NCBI GenBank assembly: GCA_946482655.1
Contig: CAMLSA010000001.1
Location: 23,089-87,088, forward strand
DNA length: 64,000 nt
Direction of reading: 5' to 3'
From: an uncultured Sphingomonas sp.
Lineage (GTDB): Bacteria; Pseudomonadota; Alphaproteobacteria; Sphingomonadales; Sphingomonadaceae
Positions 7,853 through 19,335 of the stretch are shown in pieces. The notes beneath the pieces were generated by a model. That model searched no databases and had not been told where the DNA came from. It saw only the letters and a list, made by a program, of their open reading frames with translations. A program made the translations under genes and the position numbers. The stretch's first letter is position 1. Each line of letters begins with the position of its first letter.

Positions 7853-10447
7853 TCAAGCCTTTCTCCTTTCTGGCGGCCCCAGCAACGCGGGCTCGAATAT
7901 CAGCGCGCAGACCAGGGTCCACGCCAGCGAGATCATCAGGATCTTGCCCATGCTCGCGGTGCCCGGGTGGCTCGACAGCCACAGACTGCCGAACGCCGCT
8001 CCGGTGGCGAGTGCCGAGAAGAAGACCGCTTTCGCGAGGCTCGACTGGAGCAGATGGGTGGCACCGCCGCGCCAGGCCATCACGAAATAGATGTGGAAGG
8101 CGACCCCCACGCCGAACAGCAGCGGAAAGGCTATGACGTTGGCGAAGTTGATCGGCTGACCGATCAGCACGCAGGTGCCGAGCGTGAGAAAGCCTGACAG
8201 AACCACCGGTGCCAGAGTGAACGCCACTTCGCGGACATTGCGGAGCACCGCCAGCAGCAGCGCGCTGACCAGAACGAGCGCCAGCGCGCCGGCCTGGATG
8301 AAGGCGATCGCAATAGTGTGCGCCGCTTCCTGGGTCGCCACCGCGACCCCCGTCGCGTCGGGGGCGATCGCGCGGACTGCGCGGGTGAAGCGGGACAGCA
8401 CCTCATTGTCGGTCCCGTCGCCGCTCGGCAGGACCTGGATCCGCGCGCGGCCGTCGGCGGTCACCCAGTCGCGGCGGATGTCGGCGGGCAGATCGGCCAA
8501 GGTGACCGGCCCCGCCTGGAGCGACACCCGCATCTGATCGAGCATGATCCGGAGCGGGTCCACGAGTATGGTCGCCGCCTTCTGCCGAACCGCCGGCGGA
8601 CCGCTCGCCAGCCGAGAAAAGGCGGCGGCGAGCCGGTTCGCGTTAGCCGCAGCGGATCCGCCGGCCTGTCTGGCCGCGCCACGGAGCGCGCCGGCCGTCG
8701 CGCGCAGCGCGGCAATGACCTCGGCGTCGCTGGGCGGAGGGGAGGGGGCGATCGGGTCGAGCGTGAGATCGAGCAGCATCTGCGCGTCGGCGATGGCGGC
8801 GAGCTTGGGCTGCTGCTCCTTGGGCACGAAGCTCTCGATCGTCAGCACCCGTCCGACCTCGGGCAGTTTCTCGAGCCGTGCGGCGAGCGTGCGGGCGGCG
8901 CGGATGTCGGGCGCCAGGATCTCGATGACGTTGGGACTGCGGTCGCGGTCGCGCATCAGCTCGTTGAGCGTCGCCATGGCCTCGCCCTCGGCTGCGCGAA
9001 GGTGGAGCGGATTGAAATCGAAGCGGACCAGGGGGAGCAGCGCCACGCTGATCGCCATCGACATGCAGAACCATGCCAGTACCAGCCGTCGGCGGCGCAG
9101 CAGGAAATCGTCGAGACGGGCCAGCCATTGGGGGATGTCGCGCCGGGACGCGGGTCGCGGCTGCAGGATCACCAGCAAGGCGGGCAGCAGGGCGACGCTG
9201 CAGCCGAGCGCCACGATCATCCCCATGCCCGCGACTATGCCCAGCTCGGCGATGCCGACATAGGCGGTAGGCAGGAAGGCGAGGAAGCCGAGGCAAATCG
9301 CACCAGCGGCCAGCAGCAGCGCGGCGCCCAGCGCGGTCGCGGCGATCCCGATCGCTTGCGTCGGATCGAGGCCCGGCCGGCGATCGGCCTGGAAACGCAC
9401 GCCGATCTGGATTCCGAAATCGATTCCCAGGCCCACGAACAAGGGGATGAAGGCGACCGAGATGAGGTTGAACTGCCCGACGGCGAGCAAGCCGAGCGCT
9501 GTGGTAACGACGAGGCCCGCGAGCGTGCTCAGCATGATCGCGGAGACGATTCGCCATGAGCGCGTCGCGAGCCACAGGGTGCCGAGCATCGCCGCGATCA
9601 TCGCCCCGCCCACGAGCCAGGCCTTGTCGGTGAGCGACGCGAACTCCTCGTCGGCGAGCGGCACCGAGCCGGTCAGCCGGACCCGCACGCCATGGGCGGG
9701 ATCGAGCTCCAATGCCCGAGCGGCGGCGCGGATCGCCCCGCTTGCCCTGTCACCGGGCTGCAGCGCCCCAAAATCGAGGATCGGGCGGATCAGGATCAAC
9801 CGCCGCAGCGGCGGCCGCAGGCCGGATGACGTGTCCGACAACAAGCTCTGCCAGGAGAAGCGCGCGGGCTTGCCCGCGGCCTGGCTTTCGAGCGCATCGG
9901 CGATCGCCGCCATCGGCCTTTCGATCCGGTCCAGCCGCGCCTCGCCGGATTCGACGCCGCGCAGCATCGTGCCCAGCGCATCGGCAATGCCGCGCAGGCT
10001 GGGGTCGGCCGCGAGCGGCCCGAGGAAGGGCTGCGCCTCGATCATGCGCGCGGTCGCCGCCGACACGTCGCGCGGGGACGCGAACAGCAGGCCCTGTCGG
10101 GCGAAATAGTCGCCGCCATCGACGCGGACCACCTGTTCGAAATGGTGCCGGTCGGCGGCAAGCCGGGCGGCGAGCCGGGCGGCGGCGCCCTCGGCGAGCT
10201 CGGGCGTGTCGCCGTCGACCACCGTGAGGATCGCGTCGCCATATCGCGGGAAGGCCGCATCCATCCGCCGCTCGTTCAGCCGCCAGGCGACGTCGGGCGA
10301 GATTAGCGCGGCGCTGTCGGTGGTCATCGCGAAACGGGCGGTGATGGTCGCCAGAGCCGCTGCGACCAGAGCGGCGGCGAGCAACAGGACGACGAGCGGC
10401 CGGCGCGCACTGGCGGTGGCGATCCGGGGGAGGAGGCCGATCTCCAT
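7853..10447 (-). CDS. hpnN: Hopanoid transporter HpnN (RND/MMPL superfamily)
   Basis: An 864-residue RND-type inner membrane protein. It has the duplicated layout of MMPL/HpnN proteins: TM1 near residues 15-40, a large periplasmic loop to about 270, six TM segments (270-480) including GLGIDFGIQIGVRFQ, a second TM and loop, and a final TM bundle including NFANVIAFPLLFGVGVAFH. HpnN moves hopanoids to the outer membrane in other bacteria. The length matches the family (about 860-880). It lies 8 bp downstream of the DUF2141 gene and converges on hpnM. Confidence 0.92.
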   Translation of the reverse strand: MEIGLLPRIATASARRPLVVLLLAAALVAAALATITARFAMTTDSAALISPDVAWRLNERRMDAAFPRYGDAILTVVDGDTPELAEGAAARLAARLAADRHHFEQVVRVDGGDYFARQGLLFASPRDVSAATARMIEAQPFLGPLAADPSLRGIADALGTMLRGVESGEARLDRIERPMAAIADALESQAAGKPARFSWQSLLSDTSSGLRPPLRRLILIRPILDFGALQPGDRASGAIRAAARALELDPAHGVRVRLTGSVPLADEEFASLTDKAWLVGGAMIAAMLGTLWLATRSWRIVSAIMLSTLAGLVVTTALGLLAVGQFNLISVAFIPLFVGLGIDFGIQIGVRFQADRRPGLDPTQAIGIAATALGAALLLAAGAICLGFLAFLPTAYVGIAELGIVAGMGMIVALGCSVALLPALLVILQPRPASRRDIPQWLARLDDFLLRRRRLVLAWFCMSMAISVALLPLVRFDFNPLHLRAAEGEAMATLNELMRDRDRSPNVIEILAPDIRAARTLAARLEKLPEVGRVLTIESFVPKEQQPKLAAIADAQMLLDLTLDPIAPSPPPSDAEVIAALRATAGALRGAARQAGGSAAANANRLAAAFSRLASGPPAVRQKAATILVDPLRIMLDQMRVSLQAGPVTLADLPADIRRDWVTADGRARIQVLPSGDGTDNEVLSRFTRAVRAIAPDATGVAVATQEAAHTIAIAFIQAGALALVLVSALLLAVLRNVREVAFTLAPVVLSGFLTLGTCVLIGQPINFANVIAFPLLFGVGVAFHIYFVMAWRGGATHLLQSSLAKAVFFSALATGAAFGSLWLSSHPGTASMGKILMISLAWTLVCALIFEPALLGPPERRKA

Positions 10448-10455
10448 TGCCCGCG

Positions 10456-10875
10456 CTAGTTCACGAAGTGGCGAAGCTGCAAGGCGATCCGCTGATCGGT
10501 ACCGTCGTGGCCGAAGGCGGCCTCCTCGAACTTGGGCGGCGCCATCCGGATCTTGGCGTCGTTGGAGAAACCAACCCCTTCGAGCGGAATGCCGAACCAG
10601 CCTCGATCGACCTCGCCGTTCGAATTCTTGTCGTGGAAGGCCTGCGCCCCATAGCGGCCGGCAGGCACGTTGCGGACAGTGACGATCGTGGTACCGAGCG
10701 TGGCGGGTGCGTCGCCGGTCCAGCGGCAGTCCTTGAGAAAGGTCGACTCATCGCAGATCGACACGAGGACGCGGCCCTTGGAAAGTCGGACGCCGCTGAC
10801 CGCGACCTCGATCGAACCGACCGATGTCGCGCCCAGCGGGAGGGGCAGCGCCGCCATCAGGATCAGGCGTCGCAT
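10456..10875 (-). CDS. Exported DUF2141 protein
   Basis: A 139-residue protein with an N-terminal signal sequence (MRRLILMAALPLPLGAT). The mature part resembles DUF2141 family proteins: GRVLVSICDESTFL, VPAGRYGAQAFHDKNSNGEVD and a C-terminal ALQLRH strand pattern, a small beta-rich periplasmic fold. The DKNSNGEVD stretch looks like a calcium-type acidic loop. The start at 10875 was chosen because it begins directly at the signal peptide and follows GGGGGA by about 8 nt; a longer frame exists upstream. It immediately precedes hpnN, so a role in hopanoid or envelope transport is possible but unproven. The function of the family is not known. Confidence 0.75.
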   Translation of the reverse strand: MRRLILMAALPLPLGATSVGSIEVAVSGVRLSKGRVLVSICDESTFLKDCRWTGDAPATLGTTIVTVRNVPAGRYGAQAFHDKNSNGEVDRGWFGIPLEGVGFSNDAKIRMAPPKFEEAAFGHDGTDQRIALQLRHFVN

Positions 10876-11071
10876 CAGCGGAGTCCCCCGAACGGTCATG
10901 CCCAATCGCACCATAGCACATCACCTTTGTCGAGCCTCATATCGCTGAGATATTCCGTAACGCCATGTGGATCGGGCGTTGGACCATCCTTCATGTGGGG
11001 CTATATCGCTGCCGGCACGCGGCGCAGATCGCGGGAAGCTGATCTGGCGCACGAGGTGGATGGCAGGAACG

Positions 11072-11968
11072 ATGGACGACGACCATCTGGTGGCGGGGAT
11101 CGAACTTGGCGGCACCAAGAGCATCGCGCTGATAGCACGCGGCCGCGAGGTCATCGAGCAGGCGCAGTTTCCCACCGGCGAGCCCGCCGCGACGCTAAAT
11201 GCGCTGAGCGGACAGATCGAAACCTGGCAGGCCTTGCATGGAACGGCCGAGGCGGTCGGGATCGGCAGCTTCGGTCCGCTTGGGCTGGATCGCAGCCGCG
11301 CGGATTACGGCCGGATCACCTCGACGCCCAAGCCCGGCTGGGCCGGCGTCGATCTCGTCGGCCATTTTTCGCGGCGATTCGACGTGCCGATCGGTTTCGA
11401 CACCGATGTCGCGGGGGCCGCGCTCGCGGAACATGCCTGGGGCGCCGGACGGGGCTGCGGCGTCGCGGTCTATCTGACCATCGGCACCGGCATCGGCGGC
11501 GGAGTAATCGTGAACGGGGAGCCTGTTCACGGCCTGATCCATCCCGAACTCGGCCATGTCCGCGTCCGCCGCATCGCGGAAGACCACTTCGCGGGAATAT
11601 GTCCCTACCACCGGGACTGCCTCGAGGGGCTCGCCTCCGGTCCGGCGATCGCCGCGCGAGCCGGTTTGCGCGGCGAGCAGATCGGCAACGATCATCCGGT
11701 CTGGGGAGCAGTCACGGCCGAGGTCGCCGAGCTGACGGCGATGCTGATGCTGACCCTGTCTCCCGAGCGGATCATGATAGGTGGCGGTGTATTTGCCGAG
11801 CGGCAGCCGTTGCTTGGCATGATGGCGTCGCGAACCGCCGAGTTGCTCTCCGGCTATCTGTCCGGAGTGAACGCGCCCGAGCTTGCCCGGATCATCGCGG
11901 CGCCGGGGCTGGGCATGATGGCGGGGCCGCTCGGCGCGATAGCATTGGCTTATCGCGCCGGACCCTGA
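11072..11968 (+). CDS. ROK-family sugar kinase (fructokinase-like)
   Basis: A 298-residue ROK kinase that likely phosphorylates fructose or another hexose. The N-terminal phosphate-1 motif is AGIELGGTKS. The catalytic region and phosphate-2 motif read GFDTDVAGAALAEHAWGAG then YLTIGTGIGGGVI. The zinc-site region is HPELGHVRVRR followed by HFAGICPYHRDCLEGLASGP; this His/Cys pattern is typical of fructokinase-type ROK proteins rather than glucokinases. ATG 11072 has AGGA a few bases upstream; ATG 11060 is an alternative. It is divergent from the DUF2141-hpnN pair and shows no operon partner. Confidence 0.85.
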   Translation: MDDDHLVAGIELGGTKSIALIARGREVIEQAQFPTGEPAATLNALSGQIETWQALHGTAEAVGIGSFGPLGLDRSRADYGRITSTPKPGWAGVDLVGHFSRRFDVPIGFDTDVAGAALAEHAWGAGRGCGVAVYLTIGTGIGGGVIVNGEPVHGLIHPELGHVRVRRIAEDHFAGICPYHRDCLEGLASGPAIAARAGLRGEQIGNDHPVWGAVTAEVAELTAMLMLTLSPERIMIGGGVFAERQPLLGMMASRTAELLSGYLSGVNAPELARIIAAPGLGMMAGPLGAIALAYRAGP

Positions 11969-12225
11969 GCGGGCGTTCGCGGCGAAAAGCCGCTTGAGCG
12001 CCGTGGATTTGCGCGCGGCGGGCGGCCGGTGCGGATGATCCTGCCCTTCGGGGGTTACTATCCTGAGCTACAGGATCGCATCGCGGGTCGAGGCCCCGAA
12101 CCGCCGGATCGTCGAGCGTCAAGGCCGGAACCGTGGGAAGTGCGAAGCGTAGTCTCGAAAGCGCCGTTGGGACGGGGCCAAAACGGCACAGGAAGGCCGC
12201 GGGTCGATGCGCCCGAGGGCGACCG
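11969..12225. other. Intergenic stretch between ROK kinase and heat-shock promoter
   Basis: No gene was recognised in this stretch. It contains a perfect inverted repeat, ATCCTG-AGCTA-CAGGAT at 12060-12076, preceded by a G-rich tract. This could end transcription of the kinase gene, but it has no T-run. Confidence 0.4.
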
Positions 12226-12256
12226 CTTGAAATCGAGCCCGATCGTTTCCTTATTA
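12226..12256 (+). promoter_or_regulatory. Sigma32 (RpoH)-like promoter for hsp20-lon
   Basis: CTTGAAA at 12226-12232 is an exact match to the -35 element of heat-shock promoters. Sixteen bases later CCTTATTA (12249-12256) resembles the RpoH -10 (CCCCATnT type). It lies 66 bp upstream of the hsp20 start. Location ahead of a small heat-shock protein and Lon protease supports the reading, but it is a pattern match only. Confidence 0.6.
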
Positions 12257-12321
12257 GCATAGGGAGTGGACGGAAATCGGCCCGCACGGGTACCGCCGTC
12301 GCTACAAGAGAGGACTCGCCG

Positions 12322-12740
12322 ATGAATTCTGGTCGATCGCGCAACTGGATGTGGGCCGACGCCGTCGACCTGATCGACCGGGTCCAGCGGCTGCATCAGC
12401 AAAGTTTCGCGCCGGTTCGCGCGCGCGGGGGCGCCCCCGCCTGGGAGCCGCCGGCCGACATGCTAGAGACCGACGACGAGGTTTTGGTGCTGGTGGCGCT
12501 GCCCGGCGTCGATCTCGACCAAACCGAAGCGGTGATCGAGGATGGGGTGCTCGTCGTGCGCGGTCACCGCATCCTGCCCGCCGAGCTGCGCACCGCCAAG
12601 ATCCACCGCCTCGAGCTACCGCAGGGCCGTTTCGAGCGGCGCCTGCCGCTGCCGACCGGCCGCTATGACGCGGTCCGCCGCTCCAGCGCGCATGGCTGCC
12701 TGCTCGTGACCATGCATAAGGCCCGTGGAGGGGCTCGCTG

Positions 12741-12741
<1 letters not shown>
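12322..12741 (+). CDS. Hsp20/alpha-crystallin family small heat-shock protein
   Basis: A 139-residue protein with a degenerate alpha-crystallin domain from about residue 45. PPADMLETDDEVLVLVALPGVD matches the start of the domain (W/PP.D..E....), and EDGVLVVRGHR and HRLELPQGRFERRLPLP match the central strands. It probably binds unfolding proteins. The start at 12322 follows AGAGAGGA by about 8 nt. The stop overlaps the lon start (TGATG), so chaperone and protease are translationally coupled. The C-terminal IxI anchor common in Hsp20 oligomers is not obvious. Confidence 0.85.
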
Positions 12742-15125
<2,384 letters not shown>

Positions 15126-15133
15126 GCTTATGG

Positions 15134-15162
15134 CGTCGCCCCGGCTTTCGGCCGGGGCGACG
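15134..15162 (+). terminator. Strong hairpin after lon
   Basis: A perfect 12-bp stem (CGTCGCCCCGGC / GCCGGGGCGACG) with a 5-nt TTTCG loop begins 8 bp after the lon stop and ends just before the convergent dehydrogenase stop. There is no T-run on either side. It resembles the short palindromic repeat core seen again inside dnaE2, so it may be a mobile palindromic unit acting as a bidirectional terminator. Confidence 0.6.
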
Positions 15163-15164
15163 AT

Positions 15165-16154
15165 TCAGGGCACCAGCACAGCCGCTCCCTCCAGCTTGCC
15201 CTCGCGCACACTCGCGATCGCCCGGTTCGCCTCATCGAGCGGGAAGCTGGTGGTCGTGGTGCGAAGCCCCGATTGCTCGACCGCCGCGAAGAAGCTGGTG
15301 CCGTCTTCGCGCGTCAAATTCGCGACCGACAGGATCGAGCGCTCCTGCCACAGGTCGGCATAGGGAAAGGCTGGGATGTCCGACATGTGGATGCCCGCGC
15401 AAACCACCTTGCCGCCCTTGCGCACGGCCTTCAGCGCGAGCGGTACCAGCGCGCCCAACGGCGCGAAGATGATCGCCGCATCGAGCGGCTCGGGTGGCGG
15501 CTCGCTGGAGGCTCCAGCCCAGGCGCAGCCGAGCGAGCGGGCGAAGGCCTGCCCCGCGGCGTCGCCCGCCCGCGTGAAGGCATGGACGGTGCGTCCTTGC
15601 CAGGCCGCGACCTGGGCGAGGATGTGCGCCGCCGCGCCGAAGCCGTAGAGGCCTATGACGGGGGCGTTGCCGGCAAGGCGCAGCGCCCGCCAGCCGATCA
15701 GTCCGGCACAGAGCAGGGGCGCCGCCTCGACATCGGAGAAGCGGCCGGGGATCGGGAAGCAGTAGCGCGCATCCGCGACGACATGGCTGGCATAGCCGCC
15801 GTCGCGCGTGCAGCCGGTGAACAAGGGACGATCGCACAGATTCTCCCGGCCGGAGCAGCAGTAGGCGCATTCGCCACAGGTGAAGCCCAGCCACGGCACG
15901 CCGACCCGTTCGCCGATCGCGAAGCCGCTCACGCCGCTGCCGATCGCCGCGACCCGGCCGACGACCTCATGGCCGGGAACGACGGGATAAGCGGCCGGGA
16001 TGTCGCCGTCGACGACATGGAGGTCGGTGCGGCAGACGCCGCAGGCGGCGACCTCGATCAGCATTTCGGTCGCGCCGGGCACCGGGACGGACCGGCTGAC
16101 CGCCTCGAGCGGCGCGCCGGCGCTCGGCACGATCATCGCCTTCATCTGCGGCAT
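15165..16154 (-). CDS. Zinc-dependent alcohol dehydrogenase (MDR family)
   Basis: A 329-residue medium-chain dehydrogenase. Catalytic zinc ligands are in ACGVCRTDLHVVDGD and GHEVVGRV, and the structural zinc lobe is CGECAYCCSGRENLC. The cofactor fold reads VIGLYGFGAAAHILAQ, so the usual GxGxxG is replaced by GFGAAA, a variant common in the AdhA-like branch. It probably oxidises or reduces primary alcohols and aldehydes with NAD(P). It converges on lon and is separated by 51 bp from the next reverse-strand gene. The physiological substrate cannot be told from sequence. Confidence 0.85.
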   Translation of the reverse strand: MPQMKAMIVPSAGAPLEAVSRSVPVPGATEMLIEVAACGVCRTDLHVVDGDIPAAYPVVPGHEVVGRVAAIGSGVSGFAIGERVGVPWLGFTCGECAYCCSGRENLCDRPLFTGCTRDGGYASHVVADARYCFPIPGRFSDVEAAPLLCAGLIGWRALRLAGNAPVIGLYGFGAAAHILAQVAAWQGRTVHAFTRAGDAAGQAFARSLGCAWAGASSEPPPEPLDAAIIFAPLGALVPLALKAVRKGGKVVCAGIHMSDIPAFPYADLWQERSILSVANLTREDGTSFFAAVEQSGLRTTTTSFPLDEANRAIASVREGKLEGAAVLVP

Positions 16155-16205
16155 GAGGGATGCTCCGATAGTCCGGAGCCTTATCCGGATTTAGCGCGCG
16201 GCTGT

Positions 16206-17021
16206 CTATGCCGCCTGTCGCACCGCGCGCCGTTCCAGGAGAAGCGATGCAATCCGATAGGTGCGCTCATTGTCGACATCGATGGCATGGCTGCCGTCGG
16301 CGAGGATGACGGGCTCTATCCTGAGCCTGAGGCGCCGTCCGAGTCGGGCGAGCGCGCCGCGCAGGGACAGCCGGCCACACGCCATAAGCGCCACGTTGAT
16401 CGGGCCGACCGCCATGAGGAGGCGCAGCGGCTTCTTGGCGAACTGACCCCCGCCGCGGAAGGTCTCGGCCGCCGACAGCGCCTTGGGTCCCGCAAAGGCG
16501 TAAAGATTGCAGTTCGAATAATAGTCTTCCCGGAAGCGGTAGAAGCGGCGCTGCCCCTCGGGATGGGCGGCGAGCACCGCCGCCTTGTTCGCCATCGCCA
16601 GCGCGACATCGGCCCCCGTCCGCAGCATAGAGATCATCTTGCCGACCGCGGCGGGCGTCAGCAGCACATTGTCGGCGGTCGTCACCAGCATCTTGTGATC
16701 GATCCCCCCGGCGCCCGCGAACACGCTGTCGGCGAGGTTGGGCGCGGCGGCGACGAACTCGACCGGCAACAAGGCGCTCGGCAGCGCCGCCTCGATTTCC
16801 GCGAACATCTCGGGCTCGACGACGATGCGCAGCAGGCCCAGGCCGGGGGCCGCCTTCAGCGCGGCGACCACGTGGGCGATCAGCGGCTTGTCCGCGATCC
16901 GCACCAGACATTTGTGCGAAATGCCCGCAGCCTCGGCGAGGGGATCGGTCCGGCTGGCCCGCTGCGCGGCAAGGACGATCGCGGTGAAGCCGTTGTCAGG
17001 CCGCGGCACGATCGAGCGCAC
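16206..17021 (-). CDS. MobA-like NTP transferase domain protein
   Basis: A 271-residue protein with a nucleotidyltransferase fold. The N-terminal signature is TAIVLAAQRASRTDPLAEA and HKCLVRIADKPLIAHV, equivalent to the LAAG..(x)..K.L..I.G.PLI block of sugar-1-phosphate and molybdopterin nucleotidyltransferases. The first motif has Q where G is usual (LAAQ), which may affect nucleotide binding. The central metal-binding aspartate is likely in MLVTTADNVLL. It overlaps the preceding ATP-grasp gene by 26 nt and is the last gene of a reverse-strand operon. The substrate is unknown; a sugar- or alditol-phosphate is likely given the neighbouring glycosyltransferase. Confidence 0.75.
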   Translation of the reverse strand: MRSIVPRPDNGFTAIVLAAQRASRTDPLAEAAGISHKCLVRIADKPLIAHVVAALKAAPGLGLLRIVVEPEMFAEIEAALPSALLPVEFVAAAPNLADSVFAGAGGIDHKMLVTTADNVLLTPAAVGKMISMLRTGADVALAMANKAAVLAAHPEGQRRFYRFREDYYSNCNLYAFAGPKALSAAETFRGGGQFAKKPLRLLMAVGPINVALMACGRLSLRGALARLGRRLRLRIEPVILADGSHAIDVDNERTYRIASLLLERRAVRQAA

Positions 17022-18024
17022 GTTCGAGGAGGCCGTGACGGTCGAGGCTTTCGGTCAGGACCGTCTCGATCAGCTCGCCGTGGGTCCAGCCGATCTGCGC
17101 GGCAGCCATCGCGATCGTCTTCCTCGACCAGAGGTTACAGTTGAGGTTCACCTCCATGAACCGGACCTCGCCGGCCTCGATGTCGAGTCGGAATTCGAAG
17201 CGGCCATAGTCGAAGGGAGTGAACTCGCGCAGAATTTCATATGTCTGACGCTCGGCCTCGGCGATGATGCGGCGGTCGTCCAGCGGGCGGATCGCATAGG
17301 CCTGACCATCGACCAGATTGCGTTTCTCCGCATAAGTGCGGAGCCGGCCCGGATCGTCCTGCTCGACGATCTGGATCGGCAGCAGGAAGGGCTCGCCGTC
17401 ACGGGTGATCACCGCGACCTCGATGTCGTGACCCGCCACGAACGGCTCGACGATCGCATCATGCCCATCCGAGTGGATGCGGCGGATCGCGGCGAGCAAT
17501 CCGTCCCAGTCATGGGCGGTGCTGATGCCCCAACTCGCCGAGGAGGCGTTCGGCTTGATGACGAACTGTGCGGCGGCCGGCGCGTCGAGCGGGTCGACCG
17601 GCGCGCCGCGCCGGAAAACCGCCCAGGGTGCGGTGGGTAGTCCGCGAGCGAGCGCGATTCGCTTCGACAGATGCTTGTCGTCGGACAGGCCGCGCAGAAT
17701 CGGGCTGGCGCCGAGATAGGGCAGGCCGTGCCGTTCGCACAGCAGCGGCAGAAGCATCTCGGAGTTGAGAAAGCCGCCCCGGTTGAGCAGCGGGAAGACG
17801 AAATCGGCCTGTGGCCGTGCGAACAGGGCCTCGTAGCTGTCGGCCAGTTCGAGGCCGATGCCGATCTGTTCGAGCGCATGGCGCATCTCGCGATGATAGG
17901 TCGCGTGGGTGCCGTGGGTGGGATGCAGGCCTCCCTCCCAATGCACATGCTTGGCGATCAGCAATATCCTCAGGGCGCGCTTCGCCGCCGCGGGAAGCGC
18001 ACGTGGCGCCGCGAGACAGATCAT
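16996..18024 (-). CDS. ATP-grasp ligase (D-Ala-D-Ala ligase-like)
   Basis: A 342-residue ATP-grasp protein. LRILLIAKHVHWEGGLHPTHG forms the N-terminal fold, SDDKHLSKRIALARGLPTAPW and QFVIKPNASSASWGIS match the ATP-binding lysines, and the Mg site is in RFEFRLDIEAGEVRFMEVNLNCNLWS (D/E..E.N). It resembles D-alanine--D-alanine ligase-like enzymes that join a carboxylate to an amine. The start at 18024 is set by GGAGGA 6 nt upstream; an in-frame extension exists but lacks a good site. It lies between a second, unrelated ATP-grasp gene and the nucleotidyltransferase. The product is unknown. Confidence 0.75.
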   Translation of the reverse strand: MICLAAPRALPAAAKRALRILLIAKHVHWEGGLHPTHGTHATYHREMRHALEQIGIGLELADSYEALFARPQADFVFPLLNRGGFLNSEMLLPLLCERHGLPYLGASPILRGLSDDKHLSKRIALARGLPTAPWAVFRRGAPVDPLDAPAAAQFVIKPNASSASWGISTAHDWDGLLAAIRRIHSDGHDAIVEPFVAGHDIEVAVITRDGEPFLLPIQIVEQDDPGRLRTYAEKRNLVDGQAYAIRPLDDRRIIAEAERQTYEILREFTPFDYGRFEFRLDIEAGEVRFMEVNLNCNLWSRKTIAMAAAQIGWTHGELIETVLTESLDRHGLLERALDRAAA

Positions 18025-18121
18025 CGAATTCCTCCAGGCTGAGGCGGACCATGGGGGTGATTCCCGCCAAGCCGATCGCCCAAGCTGCACCGAGGGTTAC
18101 CGCTCGGATGTGACGCTAAAG

Positions 18122-19264
18122 CTACGATTTCGTTGCGAGCTGGTGTGCGAGCAGCACGCCATAGCGGCTTTCGCCCAGCCCGCGCCGGGCGGCGCGCTGG
18201 GGCATAAGCACGCCGGGCTTTCCGTTTCCTTCGATCAGCAGCGGGCCGGAAGGCGTCAACGCGATATCCCAGCCGATCAAGGCGTAATCCGCAAAGGCTT
18301 CGCCGTGCGCGCGGACCGTCAGCGCCGCCGCTGCGGGCCAGTGCGGCAATATCCGACCGGCGATGCGGCCCCCGCCGACCGGGTGAACGACATGATCGCC
18401 GCCGCCATAACCCTGGCATGCCACTCCCAGAGCGCCGGTCTCCAGATCGACCGGAGCGATGAGACCGCCGGCTTTCATGTTGTCGACCCGCGCTCCCGGA
18501 TCGGAGGCGCAGCGAAAGGTTGCGCTGACCACTTCGGGTGATCCGGCCTCGTCGAGCAGTGTTACGATGCGAATCGTGGGCAGCGCGTTGAGCGCGATGT
18601 CGGCGAGGTCGCGATGGCCGGAAACAAGCGGCTGGACCAGCCACGCCCCTGCCAAGCCCGCGAGCGCCGCCCGCAGCGAATCCGGGCCGGCAATTGGCCC
18701 CAGCAAGCGGAGCCCGTCACCGCCCTCGCCGTGAATCGGCTTGGCAACAAGCTCCCGCCCGAGCGGATCGGCGGCGATCTCGATCCCCGCGCCGGTCATG
18801 GTGGCGATCGTCTGGGGATGGGGAAGTCCCGCGGCACGGCACCGCGCGGCAAAGCGGGCCTTGTCGGCGAGCGCGCAGTCCGGTGTCCAGCCCAAGGGGT
18901 TGATGCGCTTGTTGAGCGCCGCGTCCTCGAACCGGCGGACATAATGGTCCAGCTGCTCAGACCGCTCGATCCGGAACAGAGCGATGTCGTTGGGGTCGGC
19001 AAAACGGGCATGGGCGATCGCGATCGCGCGGCGCCGCCAGGCTGTGTCTAGTCCGAATTTGCGCTGCACCCTCCGCGCACGCCAGGGAATCCAAGCGTGG
19101 AAGATCAGACCGACCAGCGCATCCATCCCAGCACGGCCTACGCTCCGAGCCGACCGGCGTGCGGCGTAATGATCATGCAGGAAGCTGGCTGACACGGGTC
19201 TGGCAACGCCCGGGTAGAGCCCCCAAGCCTTCTTCAGGAAATAATATCGGTCGTAACCCGCCAC
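18122..19264 (-). CDS. Sugar-transfer-associated ATP-grasp protein
   Basis: A 380-residue protein resembling the ATPgrasp_ST (sugar-transfer associated) family, also annotated as alpha-L-glutamate ligase-related. Conserved features are LNKRINPLGWTPDCALADKARFAARCRAAGLPHP, the ATP-binding lysine in ELVAKPIHGEGGDGLRLL, and the metal-binding end ALIGWDIALTPSGPLLIEGNGKPG. It heads the reverse-strand operon, 71 bp from the divergent GT4 gene. Family members sit in polysaccharide loci and are inferred to ligate amino acids to glycans. No biochemical function is established. Confidence 0.75.
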   Translation of the reverse strand: MAGYDRYYFLKKAWGLYPGVARPVSASFLHDHYAARRSARSVGRAGMDALVGLIFHAWIPWRARRVQRKFGLDTAWRRRAIAIAHARFADPNDIALFRIERSEQLDHYVRRFEDAALNKRINPLGWTPDCALADKARFAARCRAAGLPHPQTIATMTGAGIEIAADPLGRELVAKPIHGEGGDGLRLLGPIAGPDSLRAALAGLAGAWLVQPLVSGHRDLADIALNALPTIRIVTLLDEAGSPEVVSATFRCASDPGARVDNMKAGGLIAPVDLETGALGVACQGYGGGDHVVHPVGGGRIAGRILPHWPAAAALTVRAHGEAFADYALIGWDIALTPSGPLLIEGNGKPGVLMPQRAARRGLGESRYGVLLAHQLATKS

Positions 19265-19335
19265 ATCGGTCTCCGCTACTCTCGCGGGATCGTCATATAT
19301 CTTCGCTAGCGTGACGGTTTCAGGTCGACCGGCAC

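Noticed and set aside
12036..12110. A possible tRNA-like segment on the reverse strand (GTAGCTCAG)
   Set aside because: The D-arm-like stretch is part of a simple 6-bp hairpin; no acceptor pairing, anticodon arm or T-loop fits around it.
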